A stretch of 64,000 bases of DNA from Larimichthys crocea (GCF_000972845.2 NC_040022.1:10833422-10897421); one strand, 5' to 3'. Positions 35,020 through 54,193 are shown, numbered from the stretch's first letter. The notes: generated by a model from the sequence alone, not told the origin. Numbers and translations: made by a program.

Positions 35020-36332
35020 GATGGCATGAGCTGCAGGTGTGTGTAGGAGGACGGCAGAATATCTGATGACCTTCACCACGGTGCCTTTTGTTATCACCCA
35101 CGGGTTTAAAACACATCGACGTCAGCAGTGTATGTGTACACACACACACACACACACACACTCACAAACACATGAAACAGCAGCTGGATTTGTGTGGTGT
35201 TGTATATTTTTTGTAGTTCATGTTAAACACAGTGTAAAACACAGTATGCCAGCAGAAAAAAATGTTTTTGTAAAGTTCTTCGAACGTTGTCATGTGGTTT
35301 GTCGGACGTGCTGTTCTGTCTCATCGAGAGTTGCTCCGTCATTTAACCTTCACGGCAATTTGTGTTACCATCACACACTCGACTCACAGAGAATGAAACA
35401 TTCAGCAACTTTCACAGATTCGGAGCTCGTTTGACAACATCGACTGCTCTTCTCGAATTCATTGAATCCTCAAAGACTTCAAACCATCTGGATGAAAAAT
35501 AAAACAAAATATTTCTGCTTGAGAGAATGAAAAGAACTTTGACATGACTCATCATTTCATTCGTACATGTTCACACTTGAGCTTGTTCATGTTCAACTTG
35601 GATCAAACAGTGACTCAGTAAAATAAAAACTCTTCAACAATCACAGTTAGTGGGAAAACTGTATGCTGATTTAAACTTTAAACTTTTATTTCATATCTCA
35701 CTTTTAGCACAATGAATCATTCCTCTCAGTCTTCAGCTCCTCTTCTTTTTCTTGTCCTGTGGTCAGTCCTCCTGGTTGTCATCTCTCGTCTTTGGGTTCT
35801 TCGTGAAGCTCCAAACTCCTCGTAGTATCTGGCAGTAGTTGAGTTTTTTTCTTCTTGGCGTGGCCTTTTCTTCCTCGAGATGTTTGAAGAGTCTTTGAGG
35901 ATACAGTTGCTATTATCATCACTTCAGAACAGTTGCTGATGTTGTCAAACGTCTTCCTGAATCTCTCACAGAGTGAATCACCATCAGTAGTGTAACTATG
36001 TGAAACCATGAAAAAAGCTGTTAGCTTTACAGACTGCAGGGCTAACCCTGCAAAGCTCAGCTGCTTTGATTTGCATTGCTGCTATTGGCTGGAAAAAAAG
36101 AACCATTTCCTTTTGTTTTTCATTTCTACCCTGTTAACCTCTTTCATTCTTTCTTTCCTTCTCCTCCAGCATCGAGGGCGAGTACGTGCCGGTGGAAGGC
36201 GACGAGGTGAGCTACAAGATCTGCTCCATCCCTCCCAAACACGAGAAGGTCCAGGCGGTGGAGGTGACCATAACCCACCTGAAACCGGGAACAAAACACG
36301 AGACCTGGGCGGGACGAGTCGTCAGCAGCTGA
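33468..36332 (+). CDS. carhsp1: calcium-regulated heat-stable protein 1 (four coding exons, 161 aa)
   Basis: Joining 33468-33558, 34302-34410, 34613-34735 and 36170-36332 gives 161 codons and a stop. The product is very similar to mammalian CARHSP1 (CRHSP-24), a cytoplasmic RNA-binding phosphoprotein that stabilises mRNAs. A Ser/Pro-rich N-terminal tail contains SPSP at 44-47 and IPSPLPTRR at 53-61, matching the known phosphorylation region. The cold-shock domain spans about 74-141, with RNP1-like KGHGFI at 88-93 and RNP2-like DIFVHIS at 101-107. The C-terminus is the conserved [12 protein letters not shown] end. The start ATG at 33468 is the first in-frame ATG in its exon (acceptor at 33397), and the alignment begins there. 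The paralogue CSDC2 is less likely, given the N-terminal tail. The N-terminal 30 residues diverge from mammals. Confidence 0.93.
33801..33885 (+). mobile_element. truncated SINE tail in carhsp1 intron
   Basis: The words CCCCCATCTCTCTC, TTTCCTGTCACTCTTTAGCTG and AAAAAAGCCAAAAAAA match the 3' half of the SINE at 31484-31646. Confidence 0.6.
34224..34267. repeat. (CA)n microsatellite before carhsp1 second coding exon
   Basis: Pure CA run ending about 35 bp before the acceptor. Further CA/GT runs in this gene lie at 34576-34609, 34740-34769, 34826-34881, 34977-35018 and 35139-35161. Confidence 0.95.
34302..34410 (+). CDS. carhsp1: carhsp1 second coding exon
   Basis: Acceptor TGTCCCATCAG, donor CAGC|GTGAGG. 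Encodes the Ser/Pro-rich regulatory tail, residues 31-66. Confidence 0.93.
34613..34735 (+). CDS. carhsp1: carhsp1 third coding exon (cold-shock core)
   Basis: Acceptor GTGTGCAG and donor TCAGA|GTAAGTG. The 123-nt exon encodes both RNP motifs. It is flanked on both sides by (GT)n directly at the splice sites: 34576-34609 upstream and 34740-34769 downstream. Its length is a multiple of three, so skipping would delete 41 residues in frame and remove the RNA-binding core. Confidence 0.95.
34826..35018. repeat. oppositely oriented (GT)n and (CA)n tracts in carhsp1 intron
   Basis: A (GT)28 run at 34826-34881 is followed about 95 bp later by a (CA)21 run at 34977-35018. In the transcript these are complementary and could fold into a long hairpin. 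Confidence 0.9.
36170..36332 (+). CDS. carhsp1: carhsp1 terminal coding exon
   Basis: Acceptor TCTCCTCCAG, stop TGA at 36330-36332. Encodes the rest of the cold-shock domain ([12 protein letters not shown] onward) and the conserved C-terminus. Confidence 0.95.
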
Positions 36333-36958
36333 ACGCTGACCCCGGCAGGGGGCTGGGCCAAGGCGGGCGGGAAGGAAGATATGGTGGAAATTGGGAGGGA
36401 TGGAAGGGTTAGGAGGGAGTGCTGGATGATTGGACAGGAAGGATAGAAAATAAGGGATGTTACAGAGAAGAGTGGGAAGAGGGAAACCTGGGTGATGTTC
36501 TTAATTCTCCTCGTTTAGCACTCCAAACAGCCGGGAGACGACAGAGCAGGCACAGCTGATCATGATCTCCTAGTTTACTTCTGTTCACATGTGGGAGGCT
36601 TCCTCTGCCCTGCCTGGGGAAATAAGTAACTATCCTTTGGGAAACAATAGGTTTGACTGTTGTAGGCTGATGATTACAGTGAAGACATGTTTATCATAGA
36701 AAGACTTCTAACATTTTTTAGACCCTCTGTGTTGAAATTTGATGGTGAGTTGTTTGAAATAGTTAAACTTGATGAATTTCTTCCTCACGTGGAGAGTGTT
36801 GTTGAGGAACAGACACAGGCTGTATGAGCGCTCCGGGTTCCACTGTCAGCATGCATGGGCTTCATTTTCCACATATATACCCAGAGAACCGACGGCTCTG
36901 TTTGTGCCTACTTACACCGATCTGTCATCTGTGTTTGATCATTTGTGGGTGAATTAAA
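36333..36958 (+). other. carhsp1: putative carhsp1 3' UTR
   Basis: Follows the stop codon, starts GC-rich and purine-rich (GGGAGGGATGGAAGGG) and ends with the hexamer ATTAAA at 36953-36958, a common variant poly(A) signal. Confidence 0.6.
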
Positions 36959-36975
36959 GCATTTTCAACCATTAA

Positions 36976-37437
36976 TCATGGCATTCTGTGTTTTTCTTTA
37001 GTGGACTGTGGATGGAGTAACGTGTGATTGTTCAGTACTGACTGCAGTGACTCTGTGACTGACTTTGAATCAGTCAACAGTCAGCCTCCAAAAGTGATGT
37101 GTCATGGTGGCATCATTCATTGTGTCCAATGAAGGAGAAAGCTAATGTTTCCTCTATAGTTGTGTTGACTATATCAATATACCGTATCCTCACAAATATA
37201 CAGTCATCCAGACAAAGTGACATGAGAGTGAATGTAAAAAAGTGAGTCACAGCTCATATGATTCCATGTGTGGCACCTTGTTGCATCACTGTGATCATAT
37301 GTGTAGTGTGTTTTGCTTCCCCTCAAATTCAGTGTCAGTGTTTGATGATTTCTCATCAGCACCACAGATAAACTTCAAGCTGCTGCCCTCCTCTGACCAC
37401 ATGTGTCTACTACACTTTGATGCTCACTCAGAGATAC
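36976..37437. other. intergenic, nothing recognised
   Basis: No coding, repeat or regulatory signal that I can support, between the CARHSP1 3' end and the hAT element. Confidence 0.5.
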
Positions 37438-37445
37438 ATTTATAC

Positions 37446-40030
37446 CAGTGTTACTCAAAGTGTGGAGTGGTCCGCGAGCGACCTCAAGTGGTCCGTGAGG
37501 GGATCTCTTAAAATATTCGAAATTCCCACACAAGTTTGTGGAGTCCTACCTAACATTATTTGAAGTGTAAAGCGAATTTGTTCTCTGAACAAAAATGCAG
37601 ACAAATATTTTTTTAAAATATGTATAATGGATATATGAAGATAAATGTGAATTAGCAGTGCCCAAATTGTTGCCTAAGCAACCACGGCGTCTCCTATAGA
37701 CAAAATCATTCCGCTGTCACGTCAGTAAGTAAGGAAAAGAAAGCAAGGAAAAGAGCAGCAAAAGCTGTGAACTTTAACTACAATGATGGATACAATGATG
37801 GATAGGTGGTTGAAGACGGGGTCAGTTAAAAGAAAGGCAAATGATGATACCGACATGCAAAGAAAGGAGTCGGGAGATGCTAGCAACGAGTCCCAATCAC
37901 AACACTGCCTGCAACAAGAGGTAGGCCCAGCTCCACCAAAAAAAACTCAACATGCTGGGAAGTCGTCTGCAAAAGTTAAAAGGAAATACCATGATGAATA
38001 CTTAAAATTTCAGATTTTTCTGGACTGGAGATTCTGAGGATCCGAATCCACACTGTGTCCTGTGCTACGATATCTTGGCCAGTGAAGCAATGAAGCCAGC
38101 TAAACTGAAGCGGCACTTAGAGACAAAGCACAAAGATTACATTAGCAAACCGTTGGCATTTTTTGAGAGGAAATGCGAGGAACTAAAGTCTCACATGCAA
38201 AAGGACGCCGCACAGTATTTTGTCCCTGGAGAAAATGCAAAGGCTACAGAAGCCTCCTTCAGAGTCTCTCAATTGATCGCAAAAGCTGGCAAACCTTACT
38301 CAATAGGCGAGACTTTAGTTAAGCCGTCTGCGAAAATAATGGCAAATATAATGCTGGGAGACAATGCAAGTAATGAACTTGACAAAATACCTCTGTCCAA
38401 TGACACTGTTCAGCGGCGCGTATTAGCCATGGCCGAAAATGTCCAAAATCAGCTGATATCACGCCTCCAGCAGAGCTCGATGTTTTCACTACAGCTGGAC
38501 GAGTCCACGGACATTGGCAGTGAGGCAAACCTTTTGTGCTACGGGAGATATATATATAATGGCGCTGTACATGATGATTTTCTTTTTTGTCATTCTCTCC
38601 CGACAAACACAACAGGAGAGGCGATTTTTGATTCTCTAAATACCTTCATTGGCCAGAGTGGCCTTGATTGGAATAGGTGTGTCGGTATTTGCACTGACGG
38701 GGCAACTGCGATGACCGCAAAACACAAAGGCCTGGTTACGCGCGTACGCGCAGTCGCCCCATTGGCCACAGCAACGCACTGTTGTATCCACCGAGAGCAG
38801 CTGGCAGTGAAGAAAATGCCACACTGTCTAAAAACGGTCTTGGACGAGGCTGTTAAAATTGTCAACATGATTAAGGGCAAATCGCTGAACACACGCATTT
38901 TTAAGGTTCTGTGCGATGAGATGGGCAGCGAACACACGAAACTTCTTTTCCACACAGAAGTTCGTTGGCTGTCTCGTGGCAAAGTTCTGACCCGTCTTTT
39001 TGAGCTGCGCGACGAGGTTAAACTATTCATGCATCAGACTGATGAACTTTATGACAGAATGCATGACTTCCAATGGCTTGCAACGTTGTCATACCTTGCT
39101 GATATTTTCAGCTTCCTCAACTCACTTAATTTAGCACTTCAAGGGGAAACAGTCATAATCTTTACAGTGCAGGACAAAATTAAAGCAGCACGCATTAAGA
39201 TGGATTTGTGGTGCACTCGCCTCGATCGCCTAGAATTTGACAATTTCCCTACTTTGGCCGACTTTCTCCTCACAGCTGACGAGGTCCTGGGCAATGATAC
39301 CATCGCTGCTTTTAAGGAGCACCTGCGTGGCCTTCACACGCATTTGGGAAGATACTTCCCAGAATTGGACGTGGACTTGGAGTGGATCAGAAATCCCTTT
39401 GGAGACAAACCCCAAATTGAGCTCGTCAGTTCAAAGTTGTCTGCAAGAGAGACAGACAGCCTTGTGGACATTGCATCTGATGGATCATTGAAGATGGCAT
39501 TTCGAGAGAAATCCTTGACCGACTTCTGGATCTACATCCAGCCTGAGCACCCTGAACTTGGCAGTCAGCTTTGAAAATCCTAATGCCATTTTCAACCACC
39601 TACAAGTGTGAAGTTGCATTTTCAGCGCTAGTTAGTTTGAAAACAAAGCAGCGCAACCAGATCAATGTGGCCCCCAGTATGAGATTACGACTGTCCAGTT
39701 TAGAACCAGACATACAGTCAGTGATGCAAAATATGCATCAGCACCATTCCTCCCATTAAGAGACGGGGAAAATTAGTTCATGGTCAAACGACCAGATGCA
39801 GTCTTGTTTATTCTTCATAACAGTCATGTTACTTGCAATTTTGAATGTGTGCAAATTTAGTTAATAGCCTACTTAAATTCATCGGAGTGGGACATTTCAA
39901 ATAAATAAAAGAAAATCAATCAAAATCAAATATATAATAATAATTTTTAAAAAAAGGGGGTAAGGTGGTCCCTGAAATTTTTTTTTTTGGACAAAGTGGT
40001 CCTTGTTCTGAAAAAGTTTGAGAAACACTG
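37446..40030 (+). mobile_element. near-complete hAT transposon (Charlie-like) with perfect 8-bp TSD
   Basis: The left end CAGTGTTACTCAAAGTGTGG and the inverse of the right end (CAGTGTTTCTCAAACTTTTT) are a terminal inverted repeat. Perfect 8-bp duplications ATTTATAC lie at 37438-37445 and 40031-40038. Length is 2585 bp. Subterminal GGTCC words recur at both ends (GTGGTCCGCGAG and GTGGTCCGTGAG on the left, GGTGGTCCCTGAA and GTGGTCCTTGTT on the right), as expected for transposase binding sites. It carries one intronless transposase gene in its own orientation, broken by two frameshifts. Confidence 0.95.
37783..39759 (+). pseudogene. hAT transposase (ZBED5/FAM200-like), two frameshifts
   Basis: Three consecutive frames together cover a whole transposase. 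Frame 1 (37783-38037) gives the basic N-terminus. Between 38010 and 38018 the frame changes by one base into a long frame ending at 39574. It begins in a BED finger (CVLC, then HLETKH) and holds the catalytic-type LQLDESTD and CTDGATAM motifs and the CCIHREQLAVKK insert. Near 39570 a second shift moves back to frame 1 for the C-terminal dimerisation segment (LMPFSTTYKCEVAFSAL onward, stop after 39756). The transposase would cut and join the element's ends. The protein class is the one that gave rise to ZBED5, FAM200 and EPM2AIP1. The rest of the frame is free of stops, so the copy is probably young. Confidence 0.92.
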
Positions 40031-40038
40031 ATTTATAC

Positions 40039-41250
40039 TCATGCCACAAATGAATTGCTGATATTGTTTCAGGAAAATAAAATAAAATATTCATGTTTTG
40101 GTTTATCCAAAATCGACTTAAAAAAATGCAGCACAAGCAGAGATATTGTTCCACATTTCTCACCAATAACTAAAGCCTACATTAACCATAATGCAACTCT
40201 TAATGCCAGCAGTCACAGATACATATGTGTTATGCTTAGTTTGCTAATGTAGCCTGGAGTTGCTGATGAGATGAGGATTTTGCTACAGAGCTCTGTGAAG
40301 TTCACTTCTTTCCAACTCCACCGCACAGGATGTTTTATTTTGAAACTTCTCTCTCCATCTGATGCTGACTCAAGTGACATCACTTGAGACATTTATCAGA
40401 CTTCATACAGCTAAAAATGTTTTTTCAACCTTGTCTGATCGATAAGAGCGAAGATACACAAAAACATGATGATTTGCACACAGGATGATTTAACATACAT
40501 AAAACTATATTTTCATGAAGGAGTGGCTTTGCTGCTGTCATCTACAGTTATGTTATAATACAAGATTTCAGCACTGAGGAACACTCAGGCGACATTCATG
40601 ATTTTATTGAGAGTCAATTGTAAGTTTCAGGGCGTGCCTGTAACCATGGTAACTCATGTGAACAAACCAATGTTCCATCCTTGATCTTTTTTACTGGATG
40701 CTGCCTTCAGGTGCTCCTTGTTAGCTCTTGTTTCTACTGTTGTCTTTGTTGTGCTTTGGTCTCTGAAATATAATTTCTTAATTAAATACATTAATTTTGA
40801 AACATTTAATACCACAAATACTACAAGAATCTGAATGAAAATACTTAAACTATGAGATCCTGTAATATTTTGTTTCACTGCCATCCTGCTCCATTGGTAG
40901 CATGCAACCATGATTAGTTATGATCAGGAGTACCCATTCTCCACTCGAGTAGCTCTGGGTCTTGAACTGGTTCTGTTCAGGATTCAACAACGGTCAATAA
41001 TAAAAATTCTTCCTATGAGGAAAAAAACCTTCCTCCTGCAGGAAGAGAGAGATGAGAGCTGAATATATTCTGAGATGGTACGCAACGTAAAATGTTTGAG
41101 AAACGGGTGGGTTGCAGGGTGGGGTGACATGAATAAAGAACTAGAAATACTTTTTTCTTCTTCAGCTGTAGGTGTTCAATGTCTATCCACTTCCATAAAC
41201 AAACCTCCAGCCTATCTTGTATGAAAATATCATTTTTCTTTCTCATCTGT
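40039..41250. other. intergenic between hAT element and DUSP3
   Basis: AT-rich, no exon recognised. Contains the dispersed repeat copy at 40670-40744 and ends in degraded transposon-like sequence. Confidence 0.45.
40670..40744 (+). repeat. dispersed repeat copy, pair with 1165-1233
   Basis: Shares the ordered words described for 1165-1233. This copy continues with TTTGTTGTGCTTTGGTC, suggesting the family is longer. Confidence 0.6.
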
Positions 41251-41262
41251 CTTGGGGCCCCC

Positions 41263-41279
41263 TTGGTTGGGAACCCCTG
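41263..41279 (-). mobile_element. solo hAT/Charlie-type terminus next to DUSP3
   Basis: TTGGTTGGGAACCCCTG is the inverse of CAGGGGTTCCCAACC, a typical hAT terminus. No partner end or duplication was found, so this is a truncated relic. It lies about 200 bp before the DUSP3 start. Confidence 0.5.
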
Positions 41280-41289
41280 ACCTACAGCC

Positions 41290-48615
<7,326 letters not shown>

Positions 48616-50120
48616 GACAGATGTCGTAATTGCACATCACTTTCTTTCACTTATTCTACAGCTTTAACAGGCCGCAGATCTGTGAGATGTTCTGGATGTG
48701 AGGAATGTGGAAAATGAAGGACATATACATAACCTAAGGCTGACAGCGCGAGTGTATGTACAGTACAAATATATATCTGACACAAACCTTTGACACATAC
48801 AGTATTTGAATTGTGTTGAAACAAACACTGGCCATGGCATGTGCTGGTCATACAATGTAGTGTAAATCCAGGTGCACTGTATTCACTAAACTTTTATTCT
48901 GAATATTAGATTTAGCTTGATTCAGGTGACATTCAGTAAACAATAAGCATACCTTACATGTCCTGTATACAGTAGTTTGGCGTCTTCCTGCTGCTCAATA
49001 TTCCAGATAACAATGTGAAACTATAAAGGGAATGTTATAATGCATTTAAATATGTGGGAATGTGTTCTAAATGATGTGGTACTTGTCTCCGTCTCTCTTC
49101 CTTCTGTCCTGGCATTGTGTGCTTTATTTTGGCTGCCCGCCTGCAAACACTGCCAAATTTCTTGGTCCCAGCTGCTCAAGTTGACACTGTGACTTTTTCA
49201 TATTGAATCAGATTTTAGAATCAGATCGTCTAGAAGCCTGCCTCAGAAACATGCCTCAGTCCAAACTTTGTCTTTGTTGCTATGGTGCTTTATAGGAATT
49301 GACTGTATTTCATACTGCAAAATATTACAGGATTTCAATAGAAAAATTAAGCTGGTCACAAAGATATATTGTTCGGCTATCTTTGCCAAGCATCATGTAA
49401 ATATAAAGCTACCACCAGCAGCCAGTTAGCTTAGCTTAGCATACAGTCTGGAAGCTGGGAAGTGAGTGGTATCAATTTCTTCATCTAAAGAACAAATGCA
49501 TTTGTAAATATGTCAAACTATTTCTTGTCAGCTATGGGTTATGATGTGTCTCACGTTTTTAAATCAAACAACTCTTGACAATCCATTTCCTGTCAGTTTT
49601 CTGACATGTTCATGTCAAACGGTCCAGTGAGTGAAACTAAGCCACTAAAGTCTCTGATTGTAATTTCAACACTGCCAGAATGTGACGGATGTTTCTCAGT
49701 AACTTAAATATTATTGGAGGTAATATTGTTGGAGAACTTCTCAGTCAATACCTTTTGCACATGAGTGTGTTTACATTTGTGAGTAAATGTAGTTTTATAT
49801 TGTACAGCAGCATGCTTTGTAATATACACAAGAGCCAAAGTGTTGCTTATATTCCTTTGTTAGCAGAGCTGTGTGTCTGTTTATATTTATGGAGTCATGG
49901 TGCATTATTGAGTGTGCATTATTGGTCACAATGTGCATTATTACATTACTTGTAACTTGTAAATCATCGTGTGCATTACTGAGTAGGATGGGATGTGTTT
50001 GTTCATGTCAGTAAGCTTTCATTGAGTATCACAGTTTATGACACGGCTTTATATGAAGTGCACTTTATCTGATGACACTTGTGATTGTTGTTGCTCTCTT
50101 TTCATACATTCAGTAATAAA
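48616..50120 (+). other. dusp3: putative dusp3 3' UTR
   Basis: Non-coding, AT-rich, ends at AATAAA 50115-50120. Contains a relic of the GCTTAGCTTAGC repeat at 49385-49535. A shorter 3' end is possible. Confidence 0.5.
49385..49535 (+). repeat. dispersed repeat with TTAGCTTAGCTTAGCAT core
   Basis: CCAGCAGCCAGTTAGCTTAG, AGTCTGGAAGCTGG and AATATGTCAAACTATTTC mark a family very common in percomorph DNA. Pieces also occur at 17960-17999, 43503-43540 and 52020-52330. Confidence 0.6.
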
Positions 50121-50981
50121 CAGAAAATGACACTTTAAATGTTTCTAATAATGAACTGTTGCTCCGACATTCAACACATACTGAACACTAGAAAAACTAA
50201 GTGGATGACTGAGTCTTATCTGTGTTATATGATTATACTAAACAGTAGTTTACTTCTATAGTTTTAAAGACGGTATATCAAAGTTGGGGAGAATGTTAAT
50301 ATTTGTATTTTACAACAAAATTCATTGACAAATACCTTTGAAAAAAGTTAAGGTTAAAGTTAAGAGAATATGAGCAGAAATGATTATTAAATGATTATTA
50401 AAACAAAATGTCTTCTTCTGCTGCACCACATCAATCATTTGTTTGTAATTACTAAAGATTTATAATATAACTAAAGAATAATTTAACCACACCATATCTT
50501 CAGTAAAGCCAGGATACACCATATCATCATATATGTTGTAGTTGCTACTATATTTTGGACTTTTATCCAAAATATAGTAGCAACTGTAGTTGTAGTAGTG
50601 CTGGTTAGTAATGACTTTGTCCTGTAGAGGGAGCAGTAGGACTACTTTTGTTGTAGCAGTGATCAGCAGGATCACTCCAACTAGTGCTAGTTTGATTTTA
50701 TAACTTTACTATACACACTGCCTGAACTGCTGTAGTGCTAAAGCTACATAACCACTGTCTGATGGTTTGTGAAAAATATACAAAGCAAATAATGTTAAAA
50801 TGTACAACTTCATGCTTTTTGAAAAGTGTCAACGTCCTCAATATGAAATATGAAGCTGCTTCAGCATAAACAAATAAACAACAAACACCACTCTCCACCC
50901 CTCTGTTGTTTCTCTCTGCTTCCTCTAAATCCCTATCATCTTGCCAATGGCCTTTTAATAGGCACCTCCTCCTCTCCTATT

Positions 50982-51032
<51 letters not shown>

Positions 51033-51971
51033 CGTGCGTGTGTGTGTGTGTGTGTGTGTTACTGCATTCCACTGGCTTTGTAGGTTGAGCTCCATGGTGG
51101 GCCTCTCTCCCTCCCTAAACTTTCCTCTGCTGCTTGTCTTCGTCTTGTCTCTTTCGCCCTCTCATCTGTTTCTACACATGCTCTCTCTTTCTTTCTCTCT
51201 CTCTGTCTCTCTCTCTGTCTACCTCTCTGTCTCTCTCTATCTCTCTTTGTCCTTGTCTGACACATGGAGTTGACGCAAGGACATGTCTTTTAGGAGAGGA
51301 TGGTAACTCTCTTACATAACACCAGTCTGCATGAATGAATCCATGGGGGTGGGGAAGCCATGTGTTTTCAAGTCTGTGTGTCTGTGTGTGTGTGTGTGTG
51401 TTTTGGAGTGGATGAGTCAGGTGGATGTGGGTGGTGAAGTATGACTGCACCGTGTACATTCTTGGTATTTGACACCAATTTATGTTGAACTGGTAGATCC
51501 ATTCTCATCCTGTTAAACCCAGCTGACCCCTGTCGCTACGAACTTATGCTGTGCTGTCTGACAAAAATTCATGGCGATGCCAAATTGACAAACACACCAA
51601 ACATGTCAGGTTGAATTTTTTCGGCAAATATGCGTAAGGTCACACACATCACACATCCAGAATATTTCCCTTTGCAGCCATAGATAGTTTGAATATTTCA
51701 CTGTTTTTCATAACACATAAAATGACACATTTATCCAAAAATGTACCTGTCACTGACTTATTCATTGGCACACACACACACACACACACACACAAACTGG
51801 TAAACATGTCTTATGGGCCAAGCCTAAAAAGCACACAGGCACCTTCAAAAGGCCACCTGCATTCATTTAAAATATTTTTCCTTTCGGGGGCCTGGTTTTT
51901 TTGTACCCATACTGTCAGAGGTCCCCATGACAGGACTGTGTGAATAATTTTTTGTCCCCATAACTACACAA

Positions 51972-52007
<36 letters not shown>

Positions 52008-52019
52008 GTCTTATCATCG
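50121..52019. other. intergenic, microsatellite-rich, no gene
   Basis: Includes (TG)n with TGCG interruptions at 50985-51059, a (CT)n-rich tract at 51173-51250, (CA)n at 51771-51794 and 51975-52005. Frames here are repeat-derived. Confidence 0.6.
50540..50585. repeat. perfect 20-bp hairpin, 6-nt loop
   Basis: The arms 50540-50559 and 50566-50585 are exact reverse complements (core TTGCTACTATATTTTGGA) around CTTTTA. Confidence 0.95.
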
Positions 52020-52330
52020 TTGGACAATTTGGAAAATTTGCATATTGGCTTTCTTGCTGAGCGTTAGATGAGAAGAAGACAATACATACAATATCAAGCT
52101 GTAAGCTTAGCTTAGCACAAAGCTTGGCTCTGTCCTATGTTTTGTCTTGGCTCGGGTCTTGTCATTTTTGAGGTTGCCAAGCAACTACCAGACTTCAATT
52201 TAATTAGCTTTAGAGGTGCTGGTAGGCAGATTTTGTTACTTTTGGACCGAGCCAGGCTAGCTGTTTCCCTGGCAACCTCGCAAATACCAACACTTCAGGA
52301 AGTCACTGCGCCCTGCCCAGACAATCCGGC
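52020..52330. repeat. dispersed repeat with fold-back halves
   Basis: The left part reads TTAGCTTAGCACAAAGC then GGCTCTGTCC. The right part reads TTTAGAGGTGCTGG then TTTTGGACCGAGCCAGGCTA. In the usual form that I recall from this family, the two blocks occur on the same strand as GGCTCTGTCC(AAAGGTAAC)AAAATC. Here the right block is inverted, giving a near-palindromic arrangement of GGCTCTGTCC and GGACCGAGCC. Confidence 0.5.
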
Positions 52331-52454
52331 ACGTATCCCATAGTGCATCCACCATGTGTTGTTTTTATTTATTTGTTGGTGTAGGAATTAAACAAATGAG
52401 ATATAATATGTTAATGAGTAGTTCGGGTGATTTACCATGGACAGAAACAGTGCT

Positions 52455-53283
52455 AAGGCAAGGCAAGTTTATTTGTATAGCACAATTCGTACACAAGGCA
52501 ATTCATAGTGCTTTACAGAGGCAAGGAAAAACATTTGACATTAAGACAAGCAATAGCAATAGAAATAAAAAATTAAAAAGAGAAGATAATTGAATTAAAA
52601 ACATCAGAATGTCATTTAAAATCATTAAAACAGCAAATTTGAAAACAATTTAAAACATTAAACGAATCACTGGATTATGATTAAAAATTCTTTAAAAGTT
52701 CTTTAAAAGAGCTCAGCCATAAGCACGTGAAAATAGAAAAGTTTTTAACCTGGATTTAAAAGTGCTAAGAGTTGGGGCTGATTTCAGTCCTGCTGGTAGT
52801 TTGTTCCAGTTGTGAGCAGCATAACTGCTAAATGCTGCTTTACCGTGTCTGGTTTGAACTCTGTGCTCCACTATCTGACCTGAGTCAGTAGATCTCAGAG
52901 CCCTACTGGGTCTATATTCTACTAACATTTCGTTTATGTATTGTGGGCCTAAACCATTCAGTGATTTGTAAACTAGTAGCAGAACTTTAAAATCTATTCT
53001 GTGGCTAACTGGGAGCCAGTGTAAAGACTTAAGAACTGGGGTGATGTGTTCTGATCTCTTTGTTCTGGTCAAAACTCGAGCTGCTGCGTTCTGAATGAGC
53101 TGCAGCTGTTTGATACTTTTTTGGGGGAGTCCAGTCAAAAGACCATTACAGTAGTCAAGTCTACTCGAGTTGAAAGCATGGATCAGCTTCTCCTGATCTG
53201 TTTGAGACATAAAGCCCTTAACTCTGGATATGTTCTTAAGTTGGTAGAAGGCTGTTTTGGTGACTGATTTTATGTGACTCCTG
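52455..53283 (-). mobile_element. L2/CR1-like LINE 3' fragment, minus strand
   Basis: An open frame of about 190 codons on the minus strand (53282 to 52713) encodes the end of a reverse transcriptase. It reads SHIKSVTKTAFYQLKNISR, then SRLDYCNGLLTGLP, IQNAAARVLTRT, ITPVLKSLHWLPV and HNWNKLPAGL, all strongly conserved in L2-type elements. It is followed by a 3' UTR ending GCTATACAAATAAACTTGCC. The frame is intact to its stop, so the copy is fairly recent. It is 5' truncated. Confidence 0.9.
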
Positions 53284-53289
53284 AAGGAC

Positions 53290-54155
53290 TATCTTCCTAT
53301 TTTTATTTTTACTCCAGCCACCACCACAAGTCTCAGAAATGTAACTCTGTTCTTTTTCCTGTGAAGTTCCTTTTGGAGAACTCACTGATGCTTCAGAAAC
53401 ATTTTGAAATGCTGCTCAGTGAAACACAAAAAATGCTTTCCCCACCACATCACATTGTTCAGGTCTTTTCCTTCTGCATCATCCTTTAAGTCACTAAATG
53501 CTGTAGTTAAAGGACAACGATAAAACAGAGATACGTTTTTTTCCAATATCAAAAAGATGAATATCTGACTCCTCACAAAATCTACATAGACTGCTGAATG
53601 CCCCATTCATTAAGAAATGTCCTGGTAGGCTAGTTGTGTAAATGTCTTGTCAGGTAACTCTTGTATTTCCCAAAATGTCAAAGTATTCCTTTAAGGGGAA
53701 ACAAAAGGTTTAGAAGTTAGAGCAACAAAAACAAAAAACTAAATTCTTTTAGCTTTCAGTTGATAATGGATTTTGTCCCAACGTAGATAAGACCTCAGGA
53801 AATATTGATCTTCACTGATGGATATATCCTTTTAAATTTTTTTTTTTACCAACTCTGAACGTGATGATAAAACATGTTATGTAATCCGGTCATATGCACT
53901 TCAATCAGGCACGTGTGCTTACGAATCAGATGAAAACGTGCAGTGTGTGCAAAGGAGTGTGTGCTCTTCTAAGAAATTGCTAAATTATCAAAATTCTAAA
54001 CAATGTCAGTGGATATGAACATCATCATCATCATCAAGATATACTGTTCTATTTTTAAAGCCTTGCTGGAAGCACTTTTCCTTTAGTTGAGGGGAAAAAT
54101 CTGTAATGGATGTCCCGGCCTGTCAATCTGTGTCTGTGTAAAAGGGTGTCTGTGA

Positions 54156-54193
<38 letters not shown>

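Noticed and set aside
38319..39030. Minus-strand frames inside the hAT transposase
   Set aside because: Antisense shadows of the transposase coding sequence.
50540..50585. miRNA precursor
   Set aside because: The stem is only 20 bp and perfectly paired with a 6-nt loop, too short for a vertebrate pre-miRNA.
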